The notes under the pieces: generated by a model | What the model was told of the DNA's origin: nothing | Database searches by the model: none | Seen by the model: only the letters and a program-made list of their open reading frames with translations | In this document: positions 25,787-33,403 of the stretch, piece after piece | Numbering within the stretch: the stretch's first letter is position 1 | Layout: each line of letters starts with the position of its first letter | Program-made: the position numbers and the translations under genes | From: Sphingomonas sp. ERG5 | GTDB lineage: Bacteria > Pseudomonadota > Alphaproteobacteria > Sphingomonadales > Sphingomonadaceae | Length of the DNA: 52,761 nucleotides | Reading direction: 5' to 3' | Assembly (NCBI RefSeq): GCF_000803065.1 | Contig: NZ_JSXI01000009.1 | Coordinates: 1-52,761, forward strand

Positions 25787-26491
25787 TTATTCCTGTCTGA
25801 GCCCCGCCATGCGCTCCGGCCGACCATAACGCTCATACAGCATGATCAGCGCGATCGCTGCCATGACCAGAAGATGGGGCGTGCCCTCAAAGCAGAAGGG
25901 CAGCGCCATCAGCGCCCAACAGGACCCCACGCACGCACCGGCGATCATGACGCCATGACGTGCTGCGGTCAGTTCATGTGCTAAGCTGGATCGGGGCATC
26001 GGTGCAACGCCGCAGCGGTGCAGGCAGCGCCGCTTGACCGGCGTCGTTTGCCACGCCGCCGCCACGCCGAGCGCGATCAGCGGGCCGGCCAGCGCCGACG
26101 ATGCGGTCGCCAGCCGCAGCAATGACGTCAGTGTGACGAGGATGACGATCGCCGCCATCCAGACGGTGACATAAGCGATCAGGAAAAAGGCGACGGCGGC
26201 GGCGTCACGACGCGCGTCGTTGTTGGCGCGAACCTGCATCAGCGGTACGTGAAGCAAGGGCAGCATCATCGCGCACAGCATCACCAGCCAGGACAGGAAC
26301 AGCGGCGACAGCGGGTTGATACGCAGTGCGGTGGCGAAGCTGGCCGGGACACTGGTCCAGAAATGCCCGCCCGGACCACATAAATCGGGGAGAGTCGGGA
26401 TGATGCTCCACGACAGCAGCAAGGCCCAGGCACACAGGCTCGGCGCGACCAGCGGCCAGTGACGCCAGCGCCGGGCGGCTTGCCCGATCAC
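25787..26491 (-). CDS. DUF2182/PpoB2-like membrane protein, probable copper-delivery protein
   Basis: A 234-residue protein with about six membrane helices. Signature parts are SWLVMLCAMMLPLLHVPLMQ, the metal-ligand-like WQTTPVKRRCLHRCGVAP and HELTAARHGVMIAGACVGSCWALMALPF. The family (formerly DUF2182, predicted metal-binding integral membrane protein) includes PpoB2 of Marinomonas mediterranea, known to support copper loading of tyrosinase. The start chosen is GTG 26491, which overlaps the stop of the DJ-1 gene (GTGA); the longer frame upstream merely shadows that gene. It is the last gene of the multicopper oxidase-tyrosinase-LodA operon, a context that fits copper supply to the two copper enzymes. 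Confidence 0.82.
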   Translation of the reverse strand: MIGQAARRWRHWPLVAPSLCAWALLLSWSIIPTLPDLCGPGGHFWTSVPASFATALRINPLSPLFLSWLVMLCAMMLPLLHVPLMQVRANNDARRDAAAVAFFLIAYVTVWMAAIVILVTLTSLLRLATASSALAGPLIALGVAAAWQTTPVKRRCLHRCGVAPMPRSSLAHELTAARHGVMIAGACVGSCWALMALPFCFEGTPHLLVMAAIALIMLYERYGRPERMAGLRQE

Positions 26492-27135
26492 GATGATATC
26501 TGCGCCGTGGTCGGTGGCCAGGGTGGCATCGGACAAGTCTTGGCGGCCGGGAGTTTGCTGCTGACTGGGGGATCGGGATAATATTGCGTCGTCCGCTGAA
26601 CGTCGCGCGCGACCTTGCCGCCCTTGAGCAATTTGATCAGCATCAAGGCTTCGTCGAGCCCGGAGGAGATGCCGCCTCCGGTCAGCCGGTCGCGGTCGAG
26701 ATGGAAACGCGGATGCCCGCGGGCGACCTTGATGTGCTTGTACGCCTTGAGGCACGGGATGAATGCCCAATGCGTCGTCGCCTTGTAGCCGTCGAGCAAG
26801 CCGGCCGCCGCAAGCAGCAAGACACCCTCGCACACGGATGCGACCAATGGCGTCATGGCTGCTTGCTTCACCAGAAAGTCGAGATAGACGCGCTTCGGAT
26901 CATGGATCAGCTGCGACAGCGCATTAGGGTCGCCGCCGGGCACCCACAGCGCGTCATATGGGCGCGCTTGTGCAAAGCTGCGTTCGACCTTGAACGGGAA
27001 GGCATCGCGGAACTGTACCATACCGCGCCGCGCGGCGAGCAGGTCGACTTCGATCCCGGCCCAGCGGAACATCTCGTACGGGCCGGTGACGTCAAGCATG
27101 TCGACATCGTCATAGACCGGTATGCCGATAATCAT
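26488..27135 (-). CDS. DJ-1/PfpI family protein (isonitrile hydratase-like)
   Basis: A 215-residue glutamine-amidotransferase-fold protein. It starts IIGIPVYDDVDMLDVTGPYEMFRWAG, like isocyanide hydratases and AraC-type DJ-1 domains, and carries the nucleophile elbow cysteine in ASVCEGVLLLAAAGLLDGYKATTHW (about Cys102). A Pro-rich tail of about 20 residues (YPDPPVSSKLPAAKTCPMPPW) is unusual. Its start overlaps the LodB-like gene stop (ATGA) and its stop overlaps the next start. DJ-1 proteins can be hydratases, glyoxalase III or deglycases; a role in detoxifying aldehydes or isonitriles made by the oxidases is speculation. Confidence 0.88.
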   Translation of the reverse strand: MIIGIPVYDDVDMLDVTGPYEMFRWAGIEVDLLAARRGMVQFRDAFPFKVERSFAQARPYDALWVPGGDPNALSQLIHDPKRVYLDFLVKQAAMTPLVASVCEGVLLLAAAGLLDGYKATTHWAFIPCLKAYKHIKVARGHPRFHLDRDRLTGGGISSGLDEALMLIKLLKGGKVARDVQRTTQYYPDPPVSSKLPAAKTCPMPPWPPTTAQISS

Positions 27136-28262
27136 GACGTGACTCCCATCCGGTTCGCGGTTTTCCCCTGCGCCCAGTTTCGCCAGAATGGCGCCTCCGG
27201 CCAGCGCGCGGCTTCGGCATAATGTGCAGCCAGCGCTTGCGTGTAGCTCTGGAAGCCGTGCGCGCTGATCATCGCATAGCGCCGTCTGATCTCGCTTTCC
27301 CGAATCGCGTCGGTCTTGCCGCCGAGCAGGTCGACGGTGGCATAAGCCGCGATGATACCGGATCGCAGCGCATGGACGATGCCGCGCGACGAGAGGGGGT
27401 CGGCGGCGAACAGCGTGTCGCCTGCGGCGATCCAGCGCAGCCCGGCGACGGGATCGATCGTCGCGGTGCCGGCCGAGCGCACCAGCACCTCGCCTTCGCG
27501 CGCATTAGGCGGCAGCAGCGCGCGCATATGCCGGGTGGCGTCAAGCGCCTGCCGCCATCCATCGCGCGTGCGCAGGCCGAGCGTTTCCGCGATCTGCGGC
27601 TCGGTCATGCAGGCGATGATGCGGCGATCGCCGGGGAGATCGGCGCTGTACCACCAGCCCTCGGGCCGCGCCTCGATCACTGTCCGGCAATCGCCCGCGA
27701 CCCCAGCGAAGAAGCGCGTATGGGCGACGAGATCACTGTGCACCCTCACTTGCGCACCAAAGGGCCGCGCCAGCCGCCAGCTTCGCCCTGTCGCCCACAC
27801 CACCCCTCGTGCGTCGATCTCGCTGTCGTCGGCGAGTGTCAGCCGCCAGCCTTCGCCCTTTGCCGCCGCCGACCGCACCGCGCATTCGGTGGTGACCGCC
27901 GCGCCGGCGGCCTTGGCTGCATCGGCCAGCAACCGGTCGAAGCGTGCGCGATCGAGATGCCAGCCCGGTCCTTGCGCGGAAAAGATGCTGTGCCGTTCGT
28001 CCAGTGCATCATCGCTCCAGGCCGAGGCGACCGCACGTCCGGTGATGAAACCCTGGCGCTCGAATGCCGCCATGACGCCGAGCTGCTCGAGCAGACTGCG
28101 CGCCACTGCCGGCAGTATTTCGCCCGGCCGGGCGATGCTGTAATCGCCCGCCTCGATCAGCCGGACGCTCAGTCTCGGCGCGTGGCGACGCAAGGTCAGC
28201 GCGGCAGCCGCCCCGGCGGGGCCACCACCGATTACCGCGATGTCAGCCCTGGCGCGTGGCAT
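27132..28262 (-). CDS. LodB/GoxB-like FAD-dependent oxidoreductase
   Basis: A 376-residue flavoprotein with the Rossmann motif IAVIGGGPAGAAAALTL at the N-terminus, the PGEILPAVARSLLEQLGVMAAF segment typical of tryptophan-halogenase-like and LodB proteins, a GWWYSADLPGDRRIIACMT strand and the FAD motif WIAAGDTLFAADPLSSRGIVHALRSGI. In known systems LodB/GoxB is needed for the post-translational making of the cysteine tryptophylquinone cofactor of the neighbouring LodA/GoxA. Here a LodA-like gene lies two genes upstream in the same operon, so a maturation role is inferred. The ATG at 28262 overlaps the preceding small gene by 20 bases. Confidence 0.86.
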   Translation of the reverse strand: MPRARADIAVIGGGPAGAAAALTLRRHAPRLSVRLIEAGDYSIARPGEILPAVARSLLEQLGVMAAFERQGFITGRAVASAWSDDALDERHSIFSAQGPGWHLDRARFDRLLADAAKAAGAAVTTECAVRSAAAKGEGWRLTLADDSEIDARGVVWATGRSWRLARPFGAQVRVHSDLVAHTRFFAGVAGDCRTVIEARPEGWWYSADLPGDRRIIACMTEPQIAETLGLRTRDGWRQALDATRHMRALLPPNAREGEVLVRSAGTATIDPVAGLRWIAAGDTLFAADPLSSRGIVHALRSGIIAAYATVDLLGGKTDAIRESEIRRRYAMISAHGFQSYTQALAAHYAEAARWPEAPFWRNWAQGKTANRMGVTS

Positions 28263-28659
28263 AGAAGGACGCAACCACGCCGGCCGGCGATGTACCGCCG
28301 CCACCGCTCGAATGCGGGATGGTGCGTGTCACCGATCCCACGAATGCGGTGGTCTGCAATCCGGCGCTGCTGTTGGGCCACACCGGCACCAGCCAGCCAA
28401 TATAGTCATAGATCCACTGCTCGCCGCCGACCACACCCTTGCCCTGGAAGCGCACCTGCATCGGCGATCCGAAGCCGAAACTGCCATGCAGATCGAGCGA
28501 CCAGCCCGGCCCGCCAATCGTGCCGCCCAGTTCTGCCCGGCCGGCCTCGGTAATGACCAGGGTGCCGCGCCCGAACTCCAGGTCGTTGAACGCGGTATCG
28601 ACATCGGGGTCGTTGAGCAGGCTGCGATAGGTCCAACTGCCGATAAAGGGATTGGTCAT
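28243..28659 (-). CDS. Small beta-rich protein linked to the LodA-like oxidase
   Basis: A 138-residue protein, MTNPFIGSWTYRSLLNDP at the N-terminus, with alternating hydrophobic strands (GTLVITEAG, GWSLDLHGSFGF, MQVRFQGKG, WIYDYIGWLVPVW, TTAFVGSVTRTI) and a Gly-rich loop before a final strand GVVASFYATRQ. This pattern suggests a lipocalin- or avidin-like small barrel, but no family was recognised. The ATG lies two bases after the LodA-like stop and the 3' end overlaps the LodB-like gene by 20 bases. It could be a scaffold, substrate-binding or stabilising partner of the oxidase. Confidence 0.75.
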   Translation of the reverse strand: MTNPFIGSWTYRSLLNDPDVDTAFNDLEFGRGTLVITEAGRAELGGTIGGPGWSLDLHGSFGFGSPMQVRFQGKGVVGGEQWIYDYIGWLVPVWPNSSAGLQTTAFVGSVTRTIPHSSGGGGTSPAGVVASFYATRQG

Positions 28660-28661
28660 GA

Positions 28662-31313
28662 TCAGTCTCCCGAATCTTCGACGCAGATATATTTGGAATC
28701 CGGCGAGGGGCCGGGCGCAACCTTGGGATTGCGCACGACGAAGCCGAGCTTCGACCATTCAGTGACCATTTTCAGGTCACCTGCCAGCGTCTGCGGAATG
28801 CCGCGCGCCCAGTTGCGGAACTGCAAGGTCGCCTTGCCGTCGACCATGGTCGGGTAAAAGACCTGCATCGGCCGGTGTGCCGGCCACCACAAAGTCTCCC
28901 ACACGCGCTGTTCCTGCGTCATCAGGCTATCGCCGATGCTGTCGGGGCTGAGCTGATTCCACGCCTCATAGGTGACGTCGATCATTTGCGTGGTGCATTC
29001 GTTGAAATCGGCTTGCCAGGGCAGGCCGGACAGCTTGGTCATGTCGCCCGGCTGCAGCCCGACATCGAAATCGCTGCCTTGCGACAACGGATCGCTGATA
29101 TAGGCGACATAGCCTTCCTCACTGACGCCCGAGCCCCAGCGATTGGCGTTTTGCTGCGCGGCGGTGAGCTGGAACTGATACCATTCCGGATCGGCCTTGA
29201 TGCGATAGGGCGCATGCCAGATCGCCGGATTGCGGATGACCCAGGTCACTTCGCCGCCGGGGCAGAAGGCACCGCCCAGCGCATTGGACAATACCCCGCG
29301 ATCGAGTTCGCGCCCGGTCTTCGCGGTCCAACCCTTGTAGGGCTGCCACGGGTCGATCGTGTCGGGCACGAACCCAGCCGCGACTTCGTCGATGAACAGT
29401 CCCCTGGCCCATTGCCGCAGCATGAAGAGCTGTGTGTCGGTCAGGCGCAGGAATTTGCTCACCGTCTTGTTGGTGATTGGATTGTCGCCGGCAAGCAGCG
29501 GCATCAGCGGCAAATGATAAGTGCGCGTCGCCGGGTTGCTGCCGAGGCGGAAGCTGTTCTCCTCGCCCGGCTTGCGCAGCAGGTCGAACAGATATTGCCG
29601 CGCCGCCCGGCCCGGATCAGTGGTGGCGTCGAGCCGCGCCTGGTCGAGCGCGCGGGTCAGCAGGATGCCGGCGCGATATTCGAAGGCGAGGCGGCGTAGC
29701 ACAGAATCGATCGGCTCGTCGGGATTCTGCGTGCGGTCGGGTTCACCCGGCTCCTGCCGGGTCGAGGCGCGTGCAAGCTTGAGCAACGGCTTGTCGGTCG
29801 GCTCGACTGCTGCCGCGACAGCGGCGATCGCCGCGTCCACCGCCACGCCCCAGGCGGCATGTGCTTCGGCATAGACAGCCGATGGTTCGGCTTCATTCTC
29901 AGCCTGGATCAACCGCCAGCGCGCGGCATAGGCCTCGGGCGTCTCACCTTTGACCGGCGGGCAGACGGTGGCAGCGAACACGGCGGCGGCGGCCTTTAGT
30001 GGACCAGAGGCGAGATCGGTCGCCGAGGCCGCGCCCGGTGCCTGAGTCGCATCGAGCAGCATCAGGCTCGGTTCGAGCGCCGCCTCGAGCAATTTGCCCG
30101 ACCGGTGGTCGTCCGCCGCGATGACCAGTTTCTTGGCGAGAGTGCGTGGCGCGAGCTTGGGCGGGATGCACAGCCGGTATGGGTCGAACGTGCCGCGGCT
30201 CGACTGGTTGTGCGGGAAATTCGACAATTGCAGGATCGCCGCGAAATAGGAGAATTCATCGGCGCGGAAGATGATCGGCCAGATGTCGCGCCAGAACCAG
30301 GGGCGGTAATCCGGGTTCCACTGCACCGGCCCGGCCTTCCAGTGAAGCAAGGCGGGCGTGTCGAGCGGATCGACCGGCTGCGGATTTTCGAAGGTGCTGG
30401 CGGTGCCGTACATGTCGGGGCGATAGGCAAATTCGCGGATCGACAGGTCCTCGACCACATCTTCCAGCGTGATCATGTCAAGCACTTCGGGGGCGTAGCG
30501 CGGATAACCGGCCAGCACCCAGGCGGGATATTCGACATCGATGTAACGCAGCTGCCCGACATTCTCGGCTTGCATCACGAGGCGCGCCATCACTGGCCCG
30601 TCGGAGATATCGTCGAACCAGCTGTCGCTATTGGCGTAGGTGTCGATGCGCGGATGACCGAAACCCGACGCGAAGGATCCGCTGCGACCATGCCCGGCCA
30701 GTACCAGCAATCGGCCGTCATCGTCGGTGATCAGGTCGCCCAGCGTATCGATGTCGCGCGGTTGCATGCCCGTCGGCGGAAAATTGACCGCATAGGCCGG
30801 GTTGGTATCGCGTGCGAAGCTCGCCTTGCGCCGCGTCTTGTGATCGACCGTCTGTGGGCCGGGATCGATGATCAGCTTCTGCCGCGCTTGCGCATCGGTG
30901 ATCGTCGGGTTGCGCAGCGGTGCGTCGCTCGGATAGCCGACTTCGCCGCGCAAGCCGTCGAAGGTGTACCAGGCGGCCTTTTTGTTGGCGAGCTGCACGC
31001 GCCACTGGATATCGACCAGAGTGCCCTGATTACCGCCGCCTTCGATCCCGTCCTTTAGCTTGAGCGGACGTCCCTCCGGGCTCTGCTCGTCATAGACATA
31101 GATCTGGAAGCGCGCCGCCTGGCGCTTGATGCGGCCCTTGCCATCCTTGAACTTCTTGACCGGGGCATTGCCCTTGGCCGGATTGCCCATCGAATCGCAC
31201 TCGATCGGCAGTTGCGCCGGGCCCTCGGGCGTGATGCAGAAACCGTCGGGACTGTCGCCCAGCCGGGCGATGCCGATCGCGGGATGGATGCGATATACCG
31301 GTGGCGACGCCAT
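28662..31313 (-). CDS. LodA/GoxA-like quinoprotein oxidase (predicted cysteine tryptophylquinone enzyme)
   Basis: An 883-residue protein whose N-terminus PVYRIHPAIGIARLGDSPDGFCITPE is diagnostic of LodA (L-lysine 6-oxidase) and GoxA (glycine oxidase). The C-terminal third has GGAFCPGGEVTWVIRNPAIWHAPYRIK (Cys684) and GDMTKLSGLPWQADFNECT (Trp766), the best candidates for the Cys-Trp pair that forms the quinone; WWPAHRPMQVF follows at 809-819. Such enzymes oxidise amino acids with O2, giving H2O2 and ammonia. An Ala-rich insert at about 425-545 makes it longer than LodA (726 residues). ATG 31313 has AAAGGGG upstream. No signal peptide is visible. The substrate cannot be told. Confidence 0.9.
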   Translation of the reverse strand: MASPPVYRIHPAIGIARLGDSPDGFCITPEGPAQLPIECDSMGNPAKGNAPVKKFKDGKGRIKRQAARFQIYVYDEQSPEGRPLKLKDGIEGGGNQGTLVDIQWRVQLANKKAAWYTFDGLRGEVGYPSDAPLRNPTITDAQARQKLIIDPGPQTVDHKTRRKASFARDTNPAYAVNFPPTGMQPRDIDTLGDLITDDDGRLLVLAGHGRSGSFASGFGHPRIDTYANSDSWFDDISDGPVMARLVMQAENVGQLRYIDVEYPAWVLAGYPRYAPEVLDMITLEDVVEDLSIREFAYRPDMYGTASTFENPQPVDPLDTPALLHWKAGPVQWNPDYRPWFWRDIWPIIFRADEFSYFAAILQLSNFPHNQSSRGTFDPYRLCIPPKLAPRTLAKKLVIAADDHRSGKLLEAALEPSLMLLDATQAPGAASATDLASGPLKAAAAVFAATVCPPVKGETPEAYAARWRLIQAENEAEPSAVYAEAHAAWGVAVDAAIAAVAAAVEPTDKPLLKLARASTRQEPGEPDRTQNPDEPIDSVLRRLAFEYRAGILLTRALDQARLDATTDPGRAARQYLFDLLRKPGEENSFRLGSNPATRTYHLPLMPLLAGDNPITNKTVSKFLRLTDTQLFMLRQWARGLFIDEVAAGFVPDTIDPWQPYKGWTAKTGRELDRGVLSNALGGAFCPGGEVTWVIRNPAIWHAPYRIKADPEWYQFQLTAAQQNANRWGSGVSEEGYVAYISDPLSQGSDFDVGLQPGDMTKLSGLPWQADFNECTTQMIDVTYEAWNQLSPDSIGDSLMTQEQRVWETLWWPAHRPMQVFYPTMVDGKATLQFRNWARGIPQTLAGDLKMVTEWSKLGFVVRNPKVAPGPSPDSKYICVEDSGD

Positions 31314-31357
31314 AGAATTCCCCTTTGGCCGGCGCCCGATCGGCGCCCCCTCCTGCT

Positions 31358-33403
31358 TCAATCGAGAAAGTTGAGCGACACCCCGTCGAGCCGCAGCAAT
31401 TCGCGATCTTCTTCATACGAGGCGCCGATCACGACCAGGCTGACGGTCAGCGTCTTGGCGCCGGTAGCGAGCAGCTTCTTTACGCAGCGCGTCACGTCGA
31501 TGCGGTGGTTGCGCGGCGTGTTCATGCTGCGCTCGCGCCGGTCGAACTTGCGGTTCTCCGCCGGGGGCAGCTCGCAATGACCGGGTCCGCCATAGCATTC
31601 GCCATGCCCGAACACCGCCGCATAGCCCGCATAGCCTTCGCTGGTCAGCGGGGTCGACGCATCGGCATCGGGCGTGTTGAGGAATACGCGGATGAAGCAG
31701 GATCGCGGCAGTTGCGGCACGCGGTGCAATCGCACCTCGGCCGAACGGAAGCCCTTGTGCACCGCATTGGACACCGGCAGCGGTGCGGACACGAACCGGC
31801 CCACCGGATTGGTCAGCCCGACCGGGATCATGCTGCCGCCGCGGACATATTCATAACCGAAGCGATGCATGTCGAGCGTGTCGCGCGTGGCATAGCTCCA
31901 CGGCGTCAGGGGCGAATCGAGATCGGCGGGCAGGGCGTCGGGATGCTCCTGCTGCCAATTGTGCCACAGCCGGTCGATATTGGCGTGCACCGGCCAGAAG
32001 ATCGGGTCGTATGACGCGGTCAGGTTGCTGAACATGTCGCCATATTGCGGCTCGCTATACAGATCCTCGCGCTGGTGGAATTTGCGCCCGGCGACCTGCA
32101 CCGCGCGGTTGCGGTCGAGCGGCGCCTTGGTCTCGAACGCCGGATTGATGCCGCCGGTCCAGATGTGCATCGTATTGTGCGGATTCTGGTCGAGGAAACC
32201 AAAGCTGTCGACATAGAGGCTGCCGCCGCCGAAATCGCGGAAGGTGCGCAGCGACATGATCTCGTCAATGTCTTCCTGGCGCGGGTAATGGTAATGGATC
32301 ACGCTGTTGATCGTGCCGCTGCCGAATTCGCCGGAATAGCGTAGCGGATACCAGAGCGAATTCGCCTCGAGCAGCGCATCGATCAGGCGTTCCCGATAAG
32401 TGCCTTTGGTATATTTGTCGCCGATCGCCGCGTTGACCGCGGCGAGGAACTTGCTCAGCGTCGCATAGTGCACCTGGACCAGCGGCTGCAGCTTCTTGAT
32501 CGGGAAACCCTGGCCGGCAAGCGTGCGCAGCGAGGCCTCGGTCAGGAATGCCTTGAATGCCTCGGGCAGAATCGCGCCCTTCGATGGATCCTCGGGATTA
32601 TAGCGCGGCGCGGGAAAGTCCCACCACGGCATCGTCACATCGGGGCAATGATCCTGCAGCGCCTGCTCGAATTCATAGAGATAGACGCGGTGCCAGGGCA
32701 GGAAGCGTTCCCAGCCATGCTGGCAGTGATTCTGGTGGATCAGCGCGAGGTTATTGTAGCTCCGCTTGTCGCCGACCCATTTGTTGAGATTGTACAGTTC
32801 GCGAAAGGCGCAGCGCAGCCGCTCTTTCTGTGGCTCGCTCATCGCATCGACGTCCATGCGTTGGCGCAATTCGCCCTTGGCATAGGCGTAGGCGCCAGGA
32901 TCGCTGGTCGGCGCGAACACCGGCCCGGCGAGGCCAGTGACCTCGACCCGGGTTTCGCCGGGCACGCTGACGTCGCCGGCGATGGCCAGCGTATCGAGCA
33001 GCGCACCAGGGCAACCTTCGTCGATCCAGCTTTCGATCCGGTCGATATCTGCGGTGGTCACCGCGCTGCCGCCCCAGGGCAGGCGCGGGAATTGCGTGCC
33101 GTCGAACGGCGACTGGCCACGCAGGCCACGGACCAGCCCCGACCGCGCGCCGCGATCCGATACGCTGCCCCCCATGCCGCCGTTGCCGCAGCAACTGCCG
33201 CCGGCCTCGGGCTCGATCAGCGTTACACCCATCACGCTGAGAGCAAGGAACTGCGGCAAGGGCAATTCCCAAAAGGCGCCCGGCGCCCCGGTGTCGGTCC
33301 CGCCCGCGCCGCGCAGGATCGCTTGCACATCGGCATAGCCGAACACCGGCGAGTCCGGTGCTTTGGACGGCTTCGGGGCCTTGGGCGCTTTAGTGGTTGC
33401 CAT
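31358..33403 (-). CDS. Tyrosinase with N-terminal extension and C-terminal shielding-type domain
   Basis: A type 3 copper enzyme (681 residues) that hydroxylates phenols and oxidises catechols to quinones. CuA is in LIHQNHCQHGWERFLPWHRVYLYEFE (His223 or His226, His229, His238); CuB is NPHNTMHIW (His409, His413) and DPIFWPVHANIDRLW (His473). Residues 1-190 form an extension with GGSCCGNGGMGGS and WGGSAVTTADIDRIESWIDEGCPG, like a helical cytochrome-like module but without a CxxCH haem site. Residues of about 550-681 (GHCELPPAENRKFDRRER, RNHRIDVTRCVKKL) resemble the C-terminal domain that covers the active site in latent polyphenol oxidases. Its start overlaps the multicopper oxidase stop. Confidence 0.93.
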   Translation of the reverse strand: MATTKAPKAPKPSKAPDSPVFGYADVQAILRGAGGTDTGAPGAFWELPLPQFLALSVMGVTLIEPEAGGSCCGNGGMGGSVSDRGARSGLVRGLRGQSPFDGTQFPRLPWGGSAVTTADIDRIESWIDEGCPGALLDTLAIAGDVSVPGETRVEVTGLAGPVFAPTSDPGAYAYAKGELRQRMDVDAMSEPQKERLRCAFRELYNLNKWVGDKRSYNNLALIHQNHCQHGWERFLPWHRVYLYEFEQALQDHCPDVTMPWWDFPAPRYNPEDPSKGAILPEAFKAFLTEASLRTLAGQGFPIKKLQPLVQVHYATLSKFLAAVNAAIGDKYTKGTYRERLIDALLEANSLWYPLRYSGEFGSGTINSVIHYHYPRQEDIDEIMSLRTFRDFGGGSLYVDSFGFLDQNPHNTMHIWTGGINPAFETKAPLDRNRAVQVAGRKFHQREDLYSEPQYGDMFSNLTASYDPIFWPVHANIDRLWHNWQQEHPDALPADLDSPLTPWSYATRDTLDMHRFGYEYVRGGSMIPVGLTNPVGRFVSAPLPVSNAVHKGFRSAEVRLHRVPQLPRSCFIRVFLNTPDADASTPLTSEGYAGYAAVFGHGECYGGPGHCELPPAENRKFDRRERSMNTPRNHRIDVTRCVKKLLATGAKTLTVSLVVIGASYEEDRELLRLDGVSLNFLD

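Noticed and set aside
26492..26833. N-terminal extension of the DUF2182 gene
   Set aside because: It runs in a shadow frame of the DJ-1 gene, is Arg/Pro-rich and lacks membrane helices; a GTGA overlap at 26491 gives the proper start.
31358..33403. Haem-binding cytochrome fused to the tyrosinase
   Set aside because: The N-terminal part has a CC pair and cytochrome-like helix but no CxxCH motif.
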